DNA of 64,000 nt from Flavobacteriaceae bacterium GF1 (GCA_009797885.1 WNKP01000015.1:57083-121082), one strand, 5' to 3'; numbered from the stretch's first letter, positions 18,192 through 27,947 are shown. Notes: generated from the letters alone by a model not told the origin. Numbers and translations: made by a program.

Positions 18192-18380
18192 GGAATTCCG
18201 AGGTTTGGGGAAATGTAGGGCTCATATATCTACTGCAAACCTATTTATTACATCCATTCACTGAATTCATAAGGGTGTGGACCAAAAAAAGGAATGCGAA
18301 AGGTAGAATCCAAAGATTGAGTTCCATAAAATGTTTATTTAACGGAACCGGAAAGAAATGGTCGCCCCTAAAATCTAAAA

Positions 18381-18962
18381 TCAACGGTATATATTGGAAA
18401 TCTTCACCTTTTTGGGTTCTAAGACGTTCTTCCCATACGCTGTAAAATAACTATGATCTTGTAAGAACTTATTATTGTTTGCTATCCATTCTTCATCCGT
18501 ATATGTCAACCCAAGTTCCATTTCCCATTCGGAGCGCAACATTTCCCGGTATATGGGATAGCTCTCAAAAGATAAATGGATAAGATCTGCGTCACATACC
18601 ACTTGCTCCAAAATATGCTTTGGACTTTGGGGTATTTTTGTGGCACCGATACAACCCAGAACAATAGTGGTTTTATCTTCGGGATACTGAAGTTCCGATA
18701 ACCATTTGCGTGCGAAGCGCTTACTTACTTCTTCATGGCCGTTATAACATTTTATATGCCCCAGATCATGGAAGACCGCCGCAAGCAAAACCATTTCCAA
18801 TTCATCTTCCGTTAAATGCTCCGCCCTGCCAATCCTTCCGGCACCCTCTAAGACCGTTAAGGTGTGATGTAGATTGTGGAACACCCGATTTTTGGGTTGT
18901 TCGGCAATAATTAGCTGCGCTACAAACACGGCTGCACGAAGTACGATATTTTGATTTTCCAT
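18381..18962 (-). CDS. HD-domain phosphohydrolase-like protein
   Basis: The 193-residue protein carries the HD superfamily metal motif: FHNLHH near residue 29, HDLGH near 65 and DADLIHL near 121. The fold is all helical and no other domain is present. Proteins of this size are often predicted metal-dependent phosphohydrolases acting on nucleotides. It is cytoplasmic, with no signal peptide. It lies alone between the convergent GH20 gene and the DUF481 gene. Confidence 0.82.
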   Translation of the reverse strand: MENQNIVLRAAVFVAQLIIAEQPKNRVFHNLHHTLTVLEGAGRIGRAEHLTEDELEMVLLAAVFHDLGHIKCYNGHEEVSKRFARKWLSELQYPEDKTTIVLGCIGATKIPQSPKHILEQVVCDADLIHLSFESYPIYREMLRSEWEMELGLTYTDEEWIANNNKFLQDHSYFTAYGKNVLEPKKVKISNIYR

Positions 18963-19051
18963 TTTGCGTATTTTTCAGTTTATCAAATCTTTTGGTGCGT
19001 TTTCCGATCAATGCCTACATTAGGAATCCTTACCGTAAAACAGTAATGGGG

Positions 19052-20062
19052 TTACCATTCCCAACCAATACCCGTTCTTACAATATAATCCGTTTCACTT
19101 GCACTTTGGGCCGGTCTGTTATCATAATTAAGTGAGATACCAAGCCGGATAAAGAGGTCCAAAGGGAGTTCATATTTTGTGTCAAAATTGATGTCCGCCC
19201 TATACCGCCCTGTCTCGGTCAGGCCGGAGTATCCCATAAAAACCAGTGCCAGTTCCAGATTCCCCGTATCATATAAATTCAATTCGCTGCCCAAATATCC
19301 TTCCCAGGTGTTGCGATTTGTCGTTTCATTGGTAAATCGCTCCAGGTTGTTGTTAAAGCCAGCTTTTACGCCCCAGTATGCCCTGTTGGAACTAACAATG
19401 AATTTGCCAATCCCCAGCTGTGAATTGGCGCGTAAGTCAAGCAGTTGTTCTGTGTTTGAAAGCGTGGCAACGGTACCGATCAAATACCAGTTTTTGAGCA
19501 AAATACGACGGTAATTCAATAGGCCATCGCTGCGATTGACAGGTTCAACGTTGTCCTGACTTGATCTTAGGATATTATAGGCAATATCAGCTGTCCACTT
19601 ATCGGTTTTATAGCTCATGGAGCTGCGCAATGAAAATTGACGCAGGTCCTGGGCTTTGGTCAAATTAAAACCTACTTCTATGGCCGCACTGAAGCGATTT
19701 GCAAACCCTTCCTTGAACTGGTTCAAATAGACGATTTCCTGGAGGGCACATGTGGTATAAATGGAGTCATTGTCAAAAACCTTTATCCTTTGATTGGCAA
19801 TGGAGGCTATTCTCCCTTGATATAATTTGTCCGCTACACTCACCACAAATTTTGATTCTGTATGGATTTCCTTGATGCTTAACCACTTCACTTTGAAATT
19901 TTCATCCCCATAGGGAACATCAATTTCCAGCACCCCTTTTTCCATTTTCTTTATTTCACCTATCACTTTATTTCCCGAATCAAAAACAAGGGTATCCGAT
20001 TGGCCCCATGTCTTTTGACCATAAAGAAAAACTAGTAACAGCGCTAAATAACTTCTTGGCAA
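19052..20062 (-). CDS. DUF481 outer-membrane protein
   Basis: After a signal peptide (residues 1-20) come about 110 residues with two short beta repeats (SGNKVIGEIKKMEKG, DKLYQGRIASI). A barrel of the DUF481 type fills the rest, with alternating aromatic strands and a C-terminal Trp-Glu-Trp end typical of outer-membrane proteins. The 336-residue length fits. The function is unknown. It is the last of seven closely spaced minus-strand genes. Confidence 0.85.
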   Translation of the reverse strand: MPRSYLALLLVFLYGQKTWGQSDTLVFDSGNKVIGEIKKMEKGVLEIDVPYGDENFKVKWLSIKEIHTESKFVVSVADKLYQGRIASIANQRIKVFDNDSIYTTCALQEIVYLNQFKEGFANRFSAAIEVGFNLTKAQDLRQFSLRSSMSYKTDKWTADIAYNILRSSQDNVEPVNRSDGLLNYRRILLKNWYLIGTVATLSNTEQLLDLRANSQLGIGKFIVSSNRAYWGVKAGFNNNLERFTNETTNRNTWEGYLGSELNLYDTGNLELALVFMGYSGLTETGRYRADINFDTKYELPLDLFIRLGISLNYDNRPAQSASETDYIVRTGIGWEW

Positions 20063-20085
20063 CTCTATTTTCTGGACTTTTTAAG

Positions 20086-21111
20086 TTAATCTGTTTTCAT
20101 AAAGGTCAAAATTTCTTCACCTTCTTCATCACTAAAAATCAAAGCCCGCCCATCAAAACGGAAGGTCCTGGTTTTTAATAGGGCCGCATCATAGCGTTTT
20201 GGCACCTCCATCTCTGGACACATTTTTCGTGTAGACCCTATCTTCCCAAAAGATATGCTGTTTTCAGTAAGATCGGTTAGTGTTCCAAAGTAGTCGTTAC
20301 AACCGTTGTTACCATAAATCTTCATCTCGGTTGTATTGATTTCCAGACGTGGTACAGGGACCATGCTGTTTATTGGGGAACCTTCTATCCTGACAGCTGA
20401 CCAAATATCATGAATCTTCGTTCTATTATTGGTTTTTCCGTGACTCACAAATGACACCATTACGTTTTTTTGCCCGTCGTATAGATTCAGAATGGAGTCA
20501 TTGACTTCATAAGAGGAAATCTTATCCAGGGAGGCGAGATATTGATTTTCCACATTGGCTTCGGCACAAATGCTGAGGGTGTTAAGCATATTGCTAAATG
20601 CTATTGATTTGATTCCCAACTGTTTTATGGTTCCGTTATACCTGTTACACCCTCCATTTCCATGGATTTTCATTTCATCCAAATTAAAATCCAAAGTTGG
20701 AGGAGGTATTTTTTTATCTAAAAGAGTTCCGTGAATCCCTTTAAGCCGCCAATGTGCTTCCAATAAAGGCCTATGGTCCTGCCTTTTCTCCAATTCCTTA
20801 ACAAGTACATATTTACCAATTGATTTATCCATTGGAGCAAGCACATTATCATTGGGTTTTTGCTCTAAAATCTCAACCTTCTTTAGATAACCTTCCTGAA
20901 ATTCAAAACCCTCTATATCCGAATAAAATAGCTCCCATTCATCATTCGTCAGTTCAATGCTTTTATTTATCAGTAAGCAATTGGACGCTCCTGCACCTGA
21001 TTCACATGTCGTTTTAAAACCGCTTATCCATATAACGGATGCATTACCATTCTTTTTGGAACAAGAAACCGAGATTATTAGGGCAAACCCTATAGCGGAC
21101 GCAAGTTTCAT
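20086..21111 (-). CDS. lipoprotein with DUF4377-like and two META (HslJ-like) domains
   Basis: A lipoprotein signal ends at Cys17 (ISVSC). Residues 22-110 resemble DUF4377, with VIWISGFKTTCESG and ECxxC-like cysteines. Two META domains follow, each with a core motif: MKIHGNGGCNRYNGT near residue 150 and MKIYGNNGCNDYFGT near 270, then a CAEA/CPEM segment. META domains occur in heat-shock and secreted envelope proteins; tandem copies in one lipoprotein are less common. It lies 6 nt downstream of the coiled-coil lipoprotein gene and is probably co-transcribed with it. Confidence 0.8.
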   Translation of the reverse strand: MKLASAIGFALIISVSCSKKNGNASVIWISGFKTTCESGAGASNCLLINKSIELTNDEWELFYSDIEGFEFQEGYLKKVEILEQKPNDNVLAPMDKSIGKYVLVKELEKRQDHRPLLEAHWRLKGIHGTLLDKKIPPPTLDFNLDEMKIHGNGGCNRYNGTIKQLGIKSIAFSNMLNTLSICAEANVENQYLASLDKISSYEVNDSILNLYDGQKNVMVSFVSHGKTNNRTKIHDIWSAVRIEGSPINSMVPVPRLEINTTEMKIYGNNGCNDYFGTLTDLTENSISFGKIGSTRKMCPEMEVPKRYDAALLKTRTFRFDGRALIFSDEEGEEILTFMKTD

Positions 21112-21117
21112 ATTGAA

Positions 21118-22293
21118 TCAAGATTTTAATTTACGTTTTCCGATAACGTAGCCCAGATAAAACGGTAATCCAAGTACAACAATGAACAGTACTATAAAAT
21201 AAATGATCAAGCTACGTAATGTCTTTCCTAAACCCTCAAAAGCGTTTTCTATCCCGGTTTCCACTAGGGTGTCTGCTTTGGTTGTGAGGGCAGACCGTTC
21301 CCTTTTGATAATGGAATCCAAGGCAACCCGCTCGCGTTGCAACATGCTGTTTACGGATTGCACATCTGAAGATAGGCTCTGCATTGCAGAACCTATTTCA
21401 TAATTGAGATTTCTAAATAGTGGACCAATGTTATTTCTAAACTCCTTGATGGCATTTTCTATAGTTTCTGGGGAGTTCTCTGCCACTTGAATCAGTCGAT
21501 CGAATTGCCTGTCTATTTCAGCAATTTTGGCCTCAATATCCATGGAATCAATTCCCCTTTGGCGCAAAATCATTTCAGTCTTCCAATTAAGCCTTTTACC
21601 GGAGGCTTCGGAGTAATACCCAAAACGGTTTGTAGCGTCCGCAACCACCTCAGATAAGGTGCCTACCGTTTGTACCGCAATACTATCTGGAATTCGTTTA
21701 AACTCTAAATAAGATTCCCTAATGGATTTATGTTTAAACTCTTTTTGTAGTAATAGGGGTGTATTGTTGGCATATTCTTCTACAAAATCCTTGATTGTTC
21801 GGTATTCACTTTTAGGTAATACACTGGCAGCAATTCGTTGAATATCTTCAATGTTTTGATCAACAGCCTCCAAAGCAATGATCTTATATTCTCCAAAGAC
21901 ACCATCCAATTGTGGGCTTTCAAGTGAATTTTTCACTTCCAAAAAATAGGCCCATGTATCCATTAACGCTATTTTGGGTTCTGTTTGGAAGCTGATTTTG
22001 CCCAATTCTTCCGATGTTTGAATTTTCCAATGTAAAGTGTTGATTGGAATCGTCTCATGGTCATTGGCCAGTTTAGTGATACTATCTGCTGCCATTTCCA
22101 CCCTATCCATGGCACCACGGGCGAAATTCTGGGTCAATAGCCTTGTATTCAATTCTCTAACACCTAGGGGCTTTTGCTCACTTTCTATTTTTACTAAAGA
22201 GCACGATGCCATTGTTAGAAATACGATTAAAGATGGAAGGCAAATTGAAGCCCTCTTTCCCCTAACGATGCTTTTATTTATACTACTAATCAT
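21118..22293 (-). CDS. unknown helical lipoprotein with a C-terminal membrane helix
   Basis: I do not recognise the family. A hydrophobic N-terminus ends in MASC (Cys31), a reasonable lipobox. The middle 300 residues are helical and charged, with coiled-coil stretches near residues 250-345. A strong transmembrane helix (about 357-382) followed by Arg-Lys-rich residues closes the protein. With the basic tail inside, the soluble domain would sit in the periplasm, held at both ends: lipid at the N-terminus and helix at the C-terminus. That would place it on the inner membrane, unlike its outer-membrane neighbours. Confidence 0.68.
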   Translation of the reverse strand: MISSINKSIVRGKRASICLPSLIVFLTMASCSLVKIESEQKPLGVRELNTRLLTQNFARGAMDRVEMAADSITKLANDHETIPINTLHWKIQTSEELGKISFQTEPKIALMDTWAYFLEVKNSLESPQLDGVFGEYKIIALEAVDQNIEDIQRIAASVLPKSEYRTIKDFVEEYANNTPLLLQKEFKHKSIRESYLEFKRIPDSIAVQTVGTLSEVVADATNRFGYYSEASGKRLNWKTEMILRQRGIDSMDIEAKIAEIDRQFDRLIQVAENSPETIENAIKEFRNNIGPLFRNLNYEIGSAMQSLSSDVQSVNSMLQRERVALDSIIKRERSALTTKADTLVETGIENAFEGLGKTLRSLIIYFIVLFIVVLGLPFYLGYVIGKRKLKS

Positions 22294-22356
22294 ATTTAAT
22301 GTATTCTAAGCCGTGGACTTTTTTAATGTTCGTATAAGATTGGTTTTCGAATGGAA

Positions 22357-23454
22357 TCAGTATAAAAATTCAAAATTATTGACCCATAGCTCACTTCCGA
22401 TAGCACCGGTAAAAAAATCTCCCAGGGCACTGGAAGAAAACACTACCGTAACATGGGTAGGTGTCTCGGTGGCATCACCCCAAGACTCCCCTTCGCGAAT
22501 ATTGGCGTACGCAAATTCTGGTTCGGAAGGCGACAGTTCCCCATATTTTAGTTCAATTTCAAGACTACTCCAGTCGATTACTTCCGTTCCGCTTCTGAAC
22601 CACCCTGTCCCTATTCGATCTATGTCATTCCCTTCCCTTTTTTCCAATAGCACATAGATGTCACATTGGTCCCCACCAATAAGAACATTACCGTCGGCAT
22701 CCTCGTAGGACGGTCCAGGAAGATACCTAAAATCAACTTGAAATGCCCTGGGTCGCCCATTAAACGGTGTGCCAAAATCTATATTTGACCTGGGGTCCGT
22801 TGGACTGGGAAATCCTTCTGTGAAGGTACCGGTAAAAAGGGTGGCTGCTGCCATTCGAACCAATAGGGGCGCTGCAACACTGGTCAGACGTACTGCCAAA
22901 TCCCCGCCACCGAGGTCCTCTGGATTGGTGTTGGCATCCCCGGCTATGGCTACGGCCCTGTTAGCTGTGCCCCAGACCGTACTTTCGGCATTTTCACCAG
23001 GTTGCTGATAATCACCCACATTGTACCAAAGGTCAAAATTACTGTTTGGAAGCTGTGGATTGGGCAAAGCTGGAACGGCATTCACAGACCAAACAGCTGT
23101 TGACCCATCCTCGGCAGTTACGGTATATAGTACAGTATCCTGGAAATCCTGGGCTTCCCCGCTTGAAGGGGAAATCGCCGCCAAATTGGATATTTGAATG
23201 GTCGAGGGAACCAAACCGGTCAGGTCGGCACCTTCACCCATAGGAATTACTATACTCCGCGCTTCTTGGTCTATAGTGGTTACACCCGCTTGACCCGGTA
23301 ATTGGAAAACCTTGATTTCCTTAAAGGATGAAAGACCAAATCTATCTTCTTGTATGCATGATTCCAGCCCGATTACACACAATGCGGAAATAATAAGTAG
23401 GGCCCTATTCCTTTTTGCACTTCGGGGGTCAAAATTCTTTTTCATCGAAATCAT
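22357..23454 (-). CDS. PCMD-domain lipoprotein
   Basis: The N-terminus is a lipoprotein signal ending at Cys33 (GLESC). Residues 45-130 form a beta domain typical of Bacteroidota surface proteins (VLYTVTAEDGSTAVWSV pattern). The C-terminal 230 residues match the putative carbohydrate metabolism domain PCMD: NSNFDLWYN near the start, FQVDFRYLPG, DIYVLLEKREGN and ending in ELWVNNFEFLY. Such proteins bind glycans at the cell surface. It sits within the seven-gene envelope run, 27 nt after the barrel gene. Confidence 0.83.
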   Translation of the reverse strand: MISMKKNFDPRSAKRNRALLIISALCVIGLESCIQEDRFGLSSFKEIKVFQLPGQAGVTTIDQEARSIVIPMGEGADLTGLVPSTIQISNLAAISPSSGEAQDFQDTVLYTVTAEDGSTAVWSVNAVPALPNPQLPNSNFDLWYNVGDYQQPGENAESTVWGTANRAVAIAGDANTNPEDLGGGDLAVRLTSVAAPLLVRMAAATLFTGTFTEGFPSPTDPRSNIDFGTPFNGRPRAFQVDFRYLPGPSYEDADGNVLIGGDQCDIYVLLEKREGNDIDRIGTGWFRSGTEVIDWSSLEIELKYGELSPSEPEFAYANIREGESWGDATETPTHVTVVFSSSALGDFFTGAIGSELWVNNFEFLY

Positions 23455-23481
23455 GATAATGGACTTTAAAAATTAACGCGT

Positions 23482-24201
23482 TCAGAAATAATAGGCCAAA
23501 CCCAGATTAAGCTGAAGAAGGTTGATTCTCAAATCTATGGCTGATTCCACGACTCTTTGACGGTTCTCTTCGTCATCATTTACCACCTCTTCTTCTATGC
23601 GTGTGGAAAAACCCGCAATATCAACCGTGGTTTCAAATGCCCAATTCCGGTCGAAGAATAAAACAAGTCCAGGGCTTACCCCAATTTCAATGTCAATGAA
23701 TTCCCCTTCAATTTTGTTTATTTCATTTTCAATGAATTCCCTTTGTAAGGACTCACCTATGGTCACTCCCAATTCTGTTTGAATCAATATTTGCAATTGT
23801 CCCTTTCCTATTGGAATGTAATTACGCATATTAGGTGCAATTGATAAACCTTGTTCCACGCTCTTGGAAGTGACATTTGCTCCGTTCTCATCCAGAAAGG
23901 TTATTTCTTCCTGTTCCCTACCATAGGCTGCGGACAGACCTAAGGTCATATTGTCTTTAATCGCATATCCTGCATTCCCTATTATCCTATAGTTATATCT
24001 GTCCTGGTCCTCAACCTGTCTAAAGAGTTGGTCTTCATTTTCTGCATTGCGTGAATTTAATGAGAACGTCAGCGAACTGTAATACCTGCCTTTGGTTATC
24101 CTAAATGTAGGCTCATCAGCCATCAATGCATCTTGGGAATACCCCAATGAAACATATAGGAGCGCTACCAAAGTTGCGGACAATGTTTTATATCTTTTCA
24201 T
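23482..24201 (-). CDS. small outer-membrane beta-barrel protein
   Basis: The 239-residue protein has a signal peptide (residues 1-22) and then alternating hydrophobic strands separated by acidic turns (NAENEDQLFRQVEDQDR, EEVVNDDEENRQR). It ends in YYF, the aromatic C-terminus used by outer-membrane barrels. Eight to ten strands fit the length. No function can be given. It lies 12 nt after the serine hydrolase gene. Confidence 0.75.
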   Translation of the reverse strand: MKRYKTLSATLVALLYVSLGYSQDALMADEPTFRITKGRYYSSLTFSLNSRNAENEDQLFRQVEDQDRYNYRIIGNAGYAIKDNMTLGLSAAYGREQEEITFLDENGANVTSKSVEQGLSIAPNMRNYIPIGKGQLQILIQTELGVTIGESLQREFIENEINKIEGEFIDIEIGVSPGLVLFFDRNWAFETTVDIAGFSTRIEEEVVNDDEENRQRVVESAIDLRINLLQLNLGLAYYF

Positions 24202-24213
24202 CAGCTCAGGAGA

Positions 24214-25518
24214 TTATTTGGACATTAAATATTTGGCTATGGCATGATAGGCCGGCAATGAAGTTGGGTCGATCTTGGCGTTTTTTGCCTCCGGATATGA
24301 AGCGAACCTCACCAGTACCATTTCGGCCAAGGGATCAATATAAATGGTTTGTCCATGCACGCCCCTAGCGGCGAAGGCACCATGCTCGTTATGGGTAATC
24401 CACCACATGTTCCTGTAGCTCCAATTCTTTAACGATTTGCCATAAACGGACTGGTTAAATGCCACCTTATTTCCTCCATTCCTAATGTCCTCTACAAGAC
24501 GTGAAGGGAGTATTTGGTTTTTATTGAATTTCCCGTTCTTGCGGACCATTTCCCCAAACAGCGCCATATCCCTCATGTTTGCACTGAACCCACCACCCGC
24601 AAAGGCAATTCCTGCACCATCAACCTGGAAGTAACCATCCACATGTGTGCCGAGGGGTTTCCAAATACGTTCGGACAATAGTTCTGAAAGGGGCTTTCCG
24701 GTTACCCGGGAAATGATCCAACCCATTACATCCGTATTGATTGTTTTGTAGCCAAAGACCTCCCCATGCCCACCTTCTTTTTGAACCGTTACCAAATAAT
24801 CGTAGTAATTATTGGGGCCATTATAGGAGGGCGGCTTTGGAAATGGATTGCCTGCAGCTGAAAATGCCCAGATTTCGGCATTCGGATTGGAATAGTCCTC
24901 ACTATATTTTAAACCTGTGGTCATATCCAGGATTTGTCTTATTGTCGCATCTCCAAATGCGGAATCACGTAACTCAGGAACATAATCCGATCCGGTTTTG
25001 TTTTCATCCAACAGACCTTCTTCTACAAGCAAGGCACCCAAGGTCCCGGTAAAGGTTTTGCTCACGGACATTGCAGCATGGACACCATTTGATTTTAAAG
25101 CACCAAAATATTTTTCATAAACGATTTTGCCCTTATGTAAAATCAGGATGCCATCAGTATAATTTCTTAGGAGGGATTCCTTCCAGGTCATTGGCTCGGT
25201 ACTATTCCAGGGGAGGAAGGTTACTGCATCAATATTTGCGTCGGGCTTTACTTTAAGCTCGTACCGATTGGTGGCTGCGGCTTTGACCTCAGTAGTTGGC
25301 ATGAATTGTCGCATGTGACAAACACTATAACGTAGGGCCGGGAACTGAAAGAAACTTCCATCAATAGCCGATATTATTTTTTCCTTTGGCGGTGGAAATC
25401 CTTGCATCCAACCTAATTTGGAAGGATTGGATTGCTCCGCCGTCAATGTTTCCTGGGTATTGGCCCTAATACAAATGAACATTGCGAGCGCCAATCCAAT
25501 ACTAATTTTCCTATTCAT
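24214..25518 (-). CDS. exported serine hydrolase of the beta-lactamase class C / NylB type
   Basis: A signal peptide covers residues 1-21. The serine-lysine pair is SVSK (Ser151, Lys154). The second motif is KYSEDYSNP, as in 6-aminohexanoate-dimer hydrolase (NylB-like) enzymes, and the third region reads RGVHGQTIYI. The 434 residues fit an esterase, amidase or D-Ala-type peptidase of this family. The natural substrate is unknown; the periplasmic location and neighbours would allow a peptidoglycan or lipid-ester substrate. Confidence 0.87.
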   Translation of the reverse strand: MNRKISIGLALAMFICIRANTQETLTAEQSNPSKLGWMQGFPPPKEKIISAIDGSFFQFPALRYSVCHMRQFMPTTEVKAAATNRYELKVKPDANIDAVTFLPWNSTEPMTWKESLLRNYTDGILILHKGKIVYEKYFGALKSNGVHAAMSVSKTFTGTLGALLVEEGLLDENKTGSDYVPELRDSAFGDATIRQILDMTTGLKYSEDYSNPNAEIWAFSAAGNPFPKPPSYNGPNNYYDYLVTVQKEGGHGEVFGYKTINTDVMGWIISRVTGKPLSELLSERIWKPLGTHVDGYFQVDGAGIAFAGGGFSANMRDMALFGEMVRKNGKFNKNQILPSRLVEDIRNGGNKVAFNQSVYGKSLKNWSYRNMWWITHNEHGAFAARGVHGQTIYIDPLAEMVLVRFASYPEAKNAKIDPTSLPAYHAIAKYLMSK

Positions 25519-25566
25519 CCCTTCAATTTTTTTTAATTATAAATGTGGTATGTTCACCAATTATTG

Positions 25567-26343
25567 TTAGTCTAAAGTTTGAATACCACCACCATTTACA
25601 AATAGTACCTGTCCGCTTACCCATTCCGAAATTGGAGCGGCAAAATAGAGCACTGCACCCGCAACATCCTCTACTTCGCCCAATCTTTTAATAGGGGTGC
25701 CCGATAACATTTTGGCTTCGATTTCCGGAGTCAATACTTTGGATAGGGCAGCTGTTTTGGTAGCCCCCGGTCCAACAGCATTTACCCGGATACCATGGGG
25801 ACCGTAGTCGAAAGCCAGATTCGCGGTCATATGATTCAAGGCCGCCTTGGCACTGGCATAGGCACTGATGTTGGGGCTTTTGTTGATGGAACCCATGGAG
25901 GTAATGTTTACCATGGAGCCGTATCCCTTTTTCTCCATTTCTGGGGCACATAATTGTGATAGCCGCCAGGCACTGAACACATTGAGTTGAAAAACCCAGG
26001 CAAACTCCTTAACTGATATCGCATAAGGGCTTTCCCTACCAGCGCCACCTCCTCCGGCATTGTTGATCAAAATCTCAATCCCACCAAAAACATCAACGGA
26101 CGATTTGACCAAATTGACCAAATCATCATCGTTCAATACATTACAACTTATGGCAATGGCATTTCCACCGTCCTTCTTTATTTCGTGGGCAACGGCTTCT
26201 GCGGCTTCCTTCCTCAAATCGGAAACAACCACATTGGCACCATGGGCGGCCAGAATCTTACAGCATGCTTTCCCAATTCCATTTCCTCCGCCTGTAACTA
26301 TTGTGGTTTTATTGCTGCAATCAAAAAGATTGGAGTGGTTCAT
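25567..26343 (-). CDS. short-chain dehydrogenase/reductase
   Basis: The 258-residue enzyme has the Rossmann motif TGGGNGIGKA (residues 18-27), NNAGGGG, the catalytic Ser in NITSMGS, and YASAK (Tyr-x3-Lys). It ends in FVNGGG, as in the FabG-like classical SDRs. It oxidises or reduces an alcohol or ketone using NAD(P); the substrate is not predictable. It is the first gene of the seven-gene minus-strand run and the only clearly cytoplasmic enzyme in it. Confidence 0.92.
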   Translation of the reverse strand: MNHSNLFDCSNKTTIVTGGGNGIGKACCKILAAHGANVVVSDLRKEAAEAVAHEIKKDGGNAIAISCNVLNDDDLVNLVKSSVDVFGGIEILINNAGGGGAGRESPYAISVKEFAWVFQLNVFSAWRLSQLCAPEMEKKGYGSMVNITSMGSINKSPNISAYASAKAALNHMTANLAFDYGPHGIRVNAVGPGATKTAALSKVLTPEIEAKMLSGTPIKRLGEVEDVAGAVLYFAAPISEWVSGQVLFVNGGGIQTLD

Positions 26344-26541
26344 CCGAAAGTCATTTTTAACTACTAAAAGATAAGAAAAATCATACAGAATACCAGGATA
26401 CCTGCACTAGCCCTGAACCTTTCCCCAAATTGAAAAAGGCAACCTACACATTGGGATAAAAACAAGATTTTGGGAACCGGATAAATGCCATTTTCCAAAA
26501 GAAAATTAGCAATATTGATGCTGTGGAGGACTATACTGCGG

Positions 26542-27570
26542 TCATTTCCCTTTTAGCAAATTATAATGTAAACCAAAAGCCAGATTATTGAAGCCTTGAA
26601 AAGTGTAATCCAAGTTGATCTTGAATCGATTTAGCCGGACACTTGTGCCCAAACTTCCCCTTAAGCCGGAAATACTTGCCTGTACATCAAATGGATTTTC
26701 GAACTGAATGGTCTCTTCCTGTGTACTGATAATGTACGTACCTTCCATAATATAATTGGATCTGCCCGTTACATACCCCAATCCACCATAGATGTTCCAA
26801 ATGGGGAACTTTGTTGAGGTAAGAATCTCGAAAAGCCAGGAATTCAATGAGGCGTCAATGGACTGTGACTCGCCGGTCACAAAACCATCCGTTTCAAAAT
26901 CGTAATCTGCATCCAATCTGCTGAAAGCTGCAAATACCGAAATGGCCATCGGTAATTCCCCAAGACTTTTAAAGCTCTGGGTCAATTCATTTTTTAATCC
27001 AAATCCAATAACCCCGATGGAGGCATCCTCAACGGAAAGCTTTGGAAAGAAGCGAAGGCTAAATTCTGAATTCATAGGCAATCCTAAACTAGCCTGTATA
27101 AAGGCATTGGGCAGTAAATTGGTGGAAAGGAGGCCTATACCCGTGGGCGCATCAAAAATGAACTCTTCACCATCCCGGGTGGCCACAAAAGTCACTTCAG
27201 ATTCCTTACTGCCCAGTATGGTTGGAATCCTAACCAAGTTGCCCCCACCTAAAACTTCTAAATTATCAATAGCGCTGATATCGATTTCACGGGATAGTTT
27301 CTCATTGGGAACAAAGGAGCCATTCGCAACCAAGGCAATATCCATTTCCCACTTTTGTTTTACCCGTGCCGTATTGTTCCAAGCACCCGTAAGTCCATAT
27401 AGCAAACCTTCGCTCAAAGGCTCCAGGTAGATTGACGCCAGATCTTCTGCTGCTTCCACACCCAAAACCAAGTAACTCTTAATGTCAAAGTCGTCCTGGG
27501 CACTTAGTTTCAGTGATAGGAGTAAAAAGAGGAAGAAGGCTATTTTTCTTAAAGTGTACAATGAGCACAA
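26542..27570 (-). CDS. DUF6588-like outer-membrane barrel protein
   Basis: The 342-residue protein has a signal peptide (residues 1-24, ending KLSAQ). The sequence after it (AAEDLASIYLEPLSEGLLYGL) and the barrel-like remainder fit the Bacteroidota family that I recall as DUF6588. Strands alternate aromatic and polar residues. The function is unknown. It is a single gene with about 200 nt on its 3' side before the SDR gene. Confidence 0.7.
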   Translation of the reverse strand: MCSLYTLRKIAFFLFLLLSLKLSAQDDFDIKSYLVLGVEAAEDLASIYLEPLSEGLLYGLTGAWNNTARVKQKWEMDIALVANGSFVPNEKLSREIDISAIDNLEVLGGGNLVRIPTILGSKESEVTFVATRDGEEFIFDAPTGIGLLSTNLLPNAFIQASLGLPMNSEFSLRFFPKLSVEDASIGVIGFGLKNELTQSFKSLGELPMAISVFAAFSRLDADYDFETDGFVTGESQSIDASLNSWLFEILTSTKFPIWNIYGGLGYVTGRSNYIMEGTYIISTQEETIQFENPFDVQASISGLRGSLGTSVRLNRFKINLDYTFQGFNNLAFGLHYNLLKGK

Positions 27571-27947
27571 CGGATATTAAACTATAATTTGAACAACTTC
27601 ATTCAGGGATTGGGATAATTGTCCGACTGCCCTTCGACCCTTTTATCCAGGCAGACAAAATCTTTTCCAAAGTCAACATGAACTATCTTTCATTGCCATT
27701 TTTTGGATATGGTCAATTGGATGGCGAATGAGGTCATTTGACTTTCCTCTGGAAGGTAAGAAATTTTACCAAGGTATGTATAAGTCTATGATGTGTTGGA
27801 CCTGGGCCAATAGTATAGCCGACCAAATTAAGGAGTGGATTGCACGGGAACCTATTCAAGCCATTACCTATGGATTTAAGTAGTTGGGGGATCGTCTTAG
27901 GTAGTGTTGAATTCTTGGAATAGCTAGAAATCGGTTCGAGTGACATA
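27571..27947. other. intergenic region with a possible coding remnant
   Basis: No intact gene is seen. A 51-codon plus-strand frame at 27728-27883 has protein-like composition (FDFPLEGKKFYQGMYKSMM, then ANSIADQIKEWIAREPIQ) and ends at a TAG, but lacks a credible N-terminus. It may be the 3' remnant of a lost gene. Confidence 0.3.
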
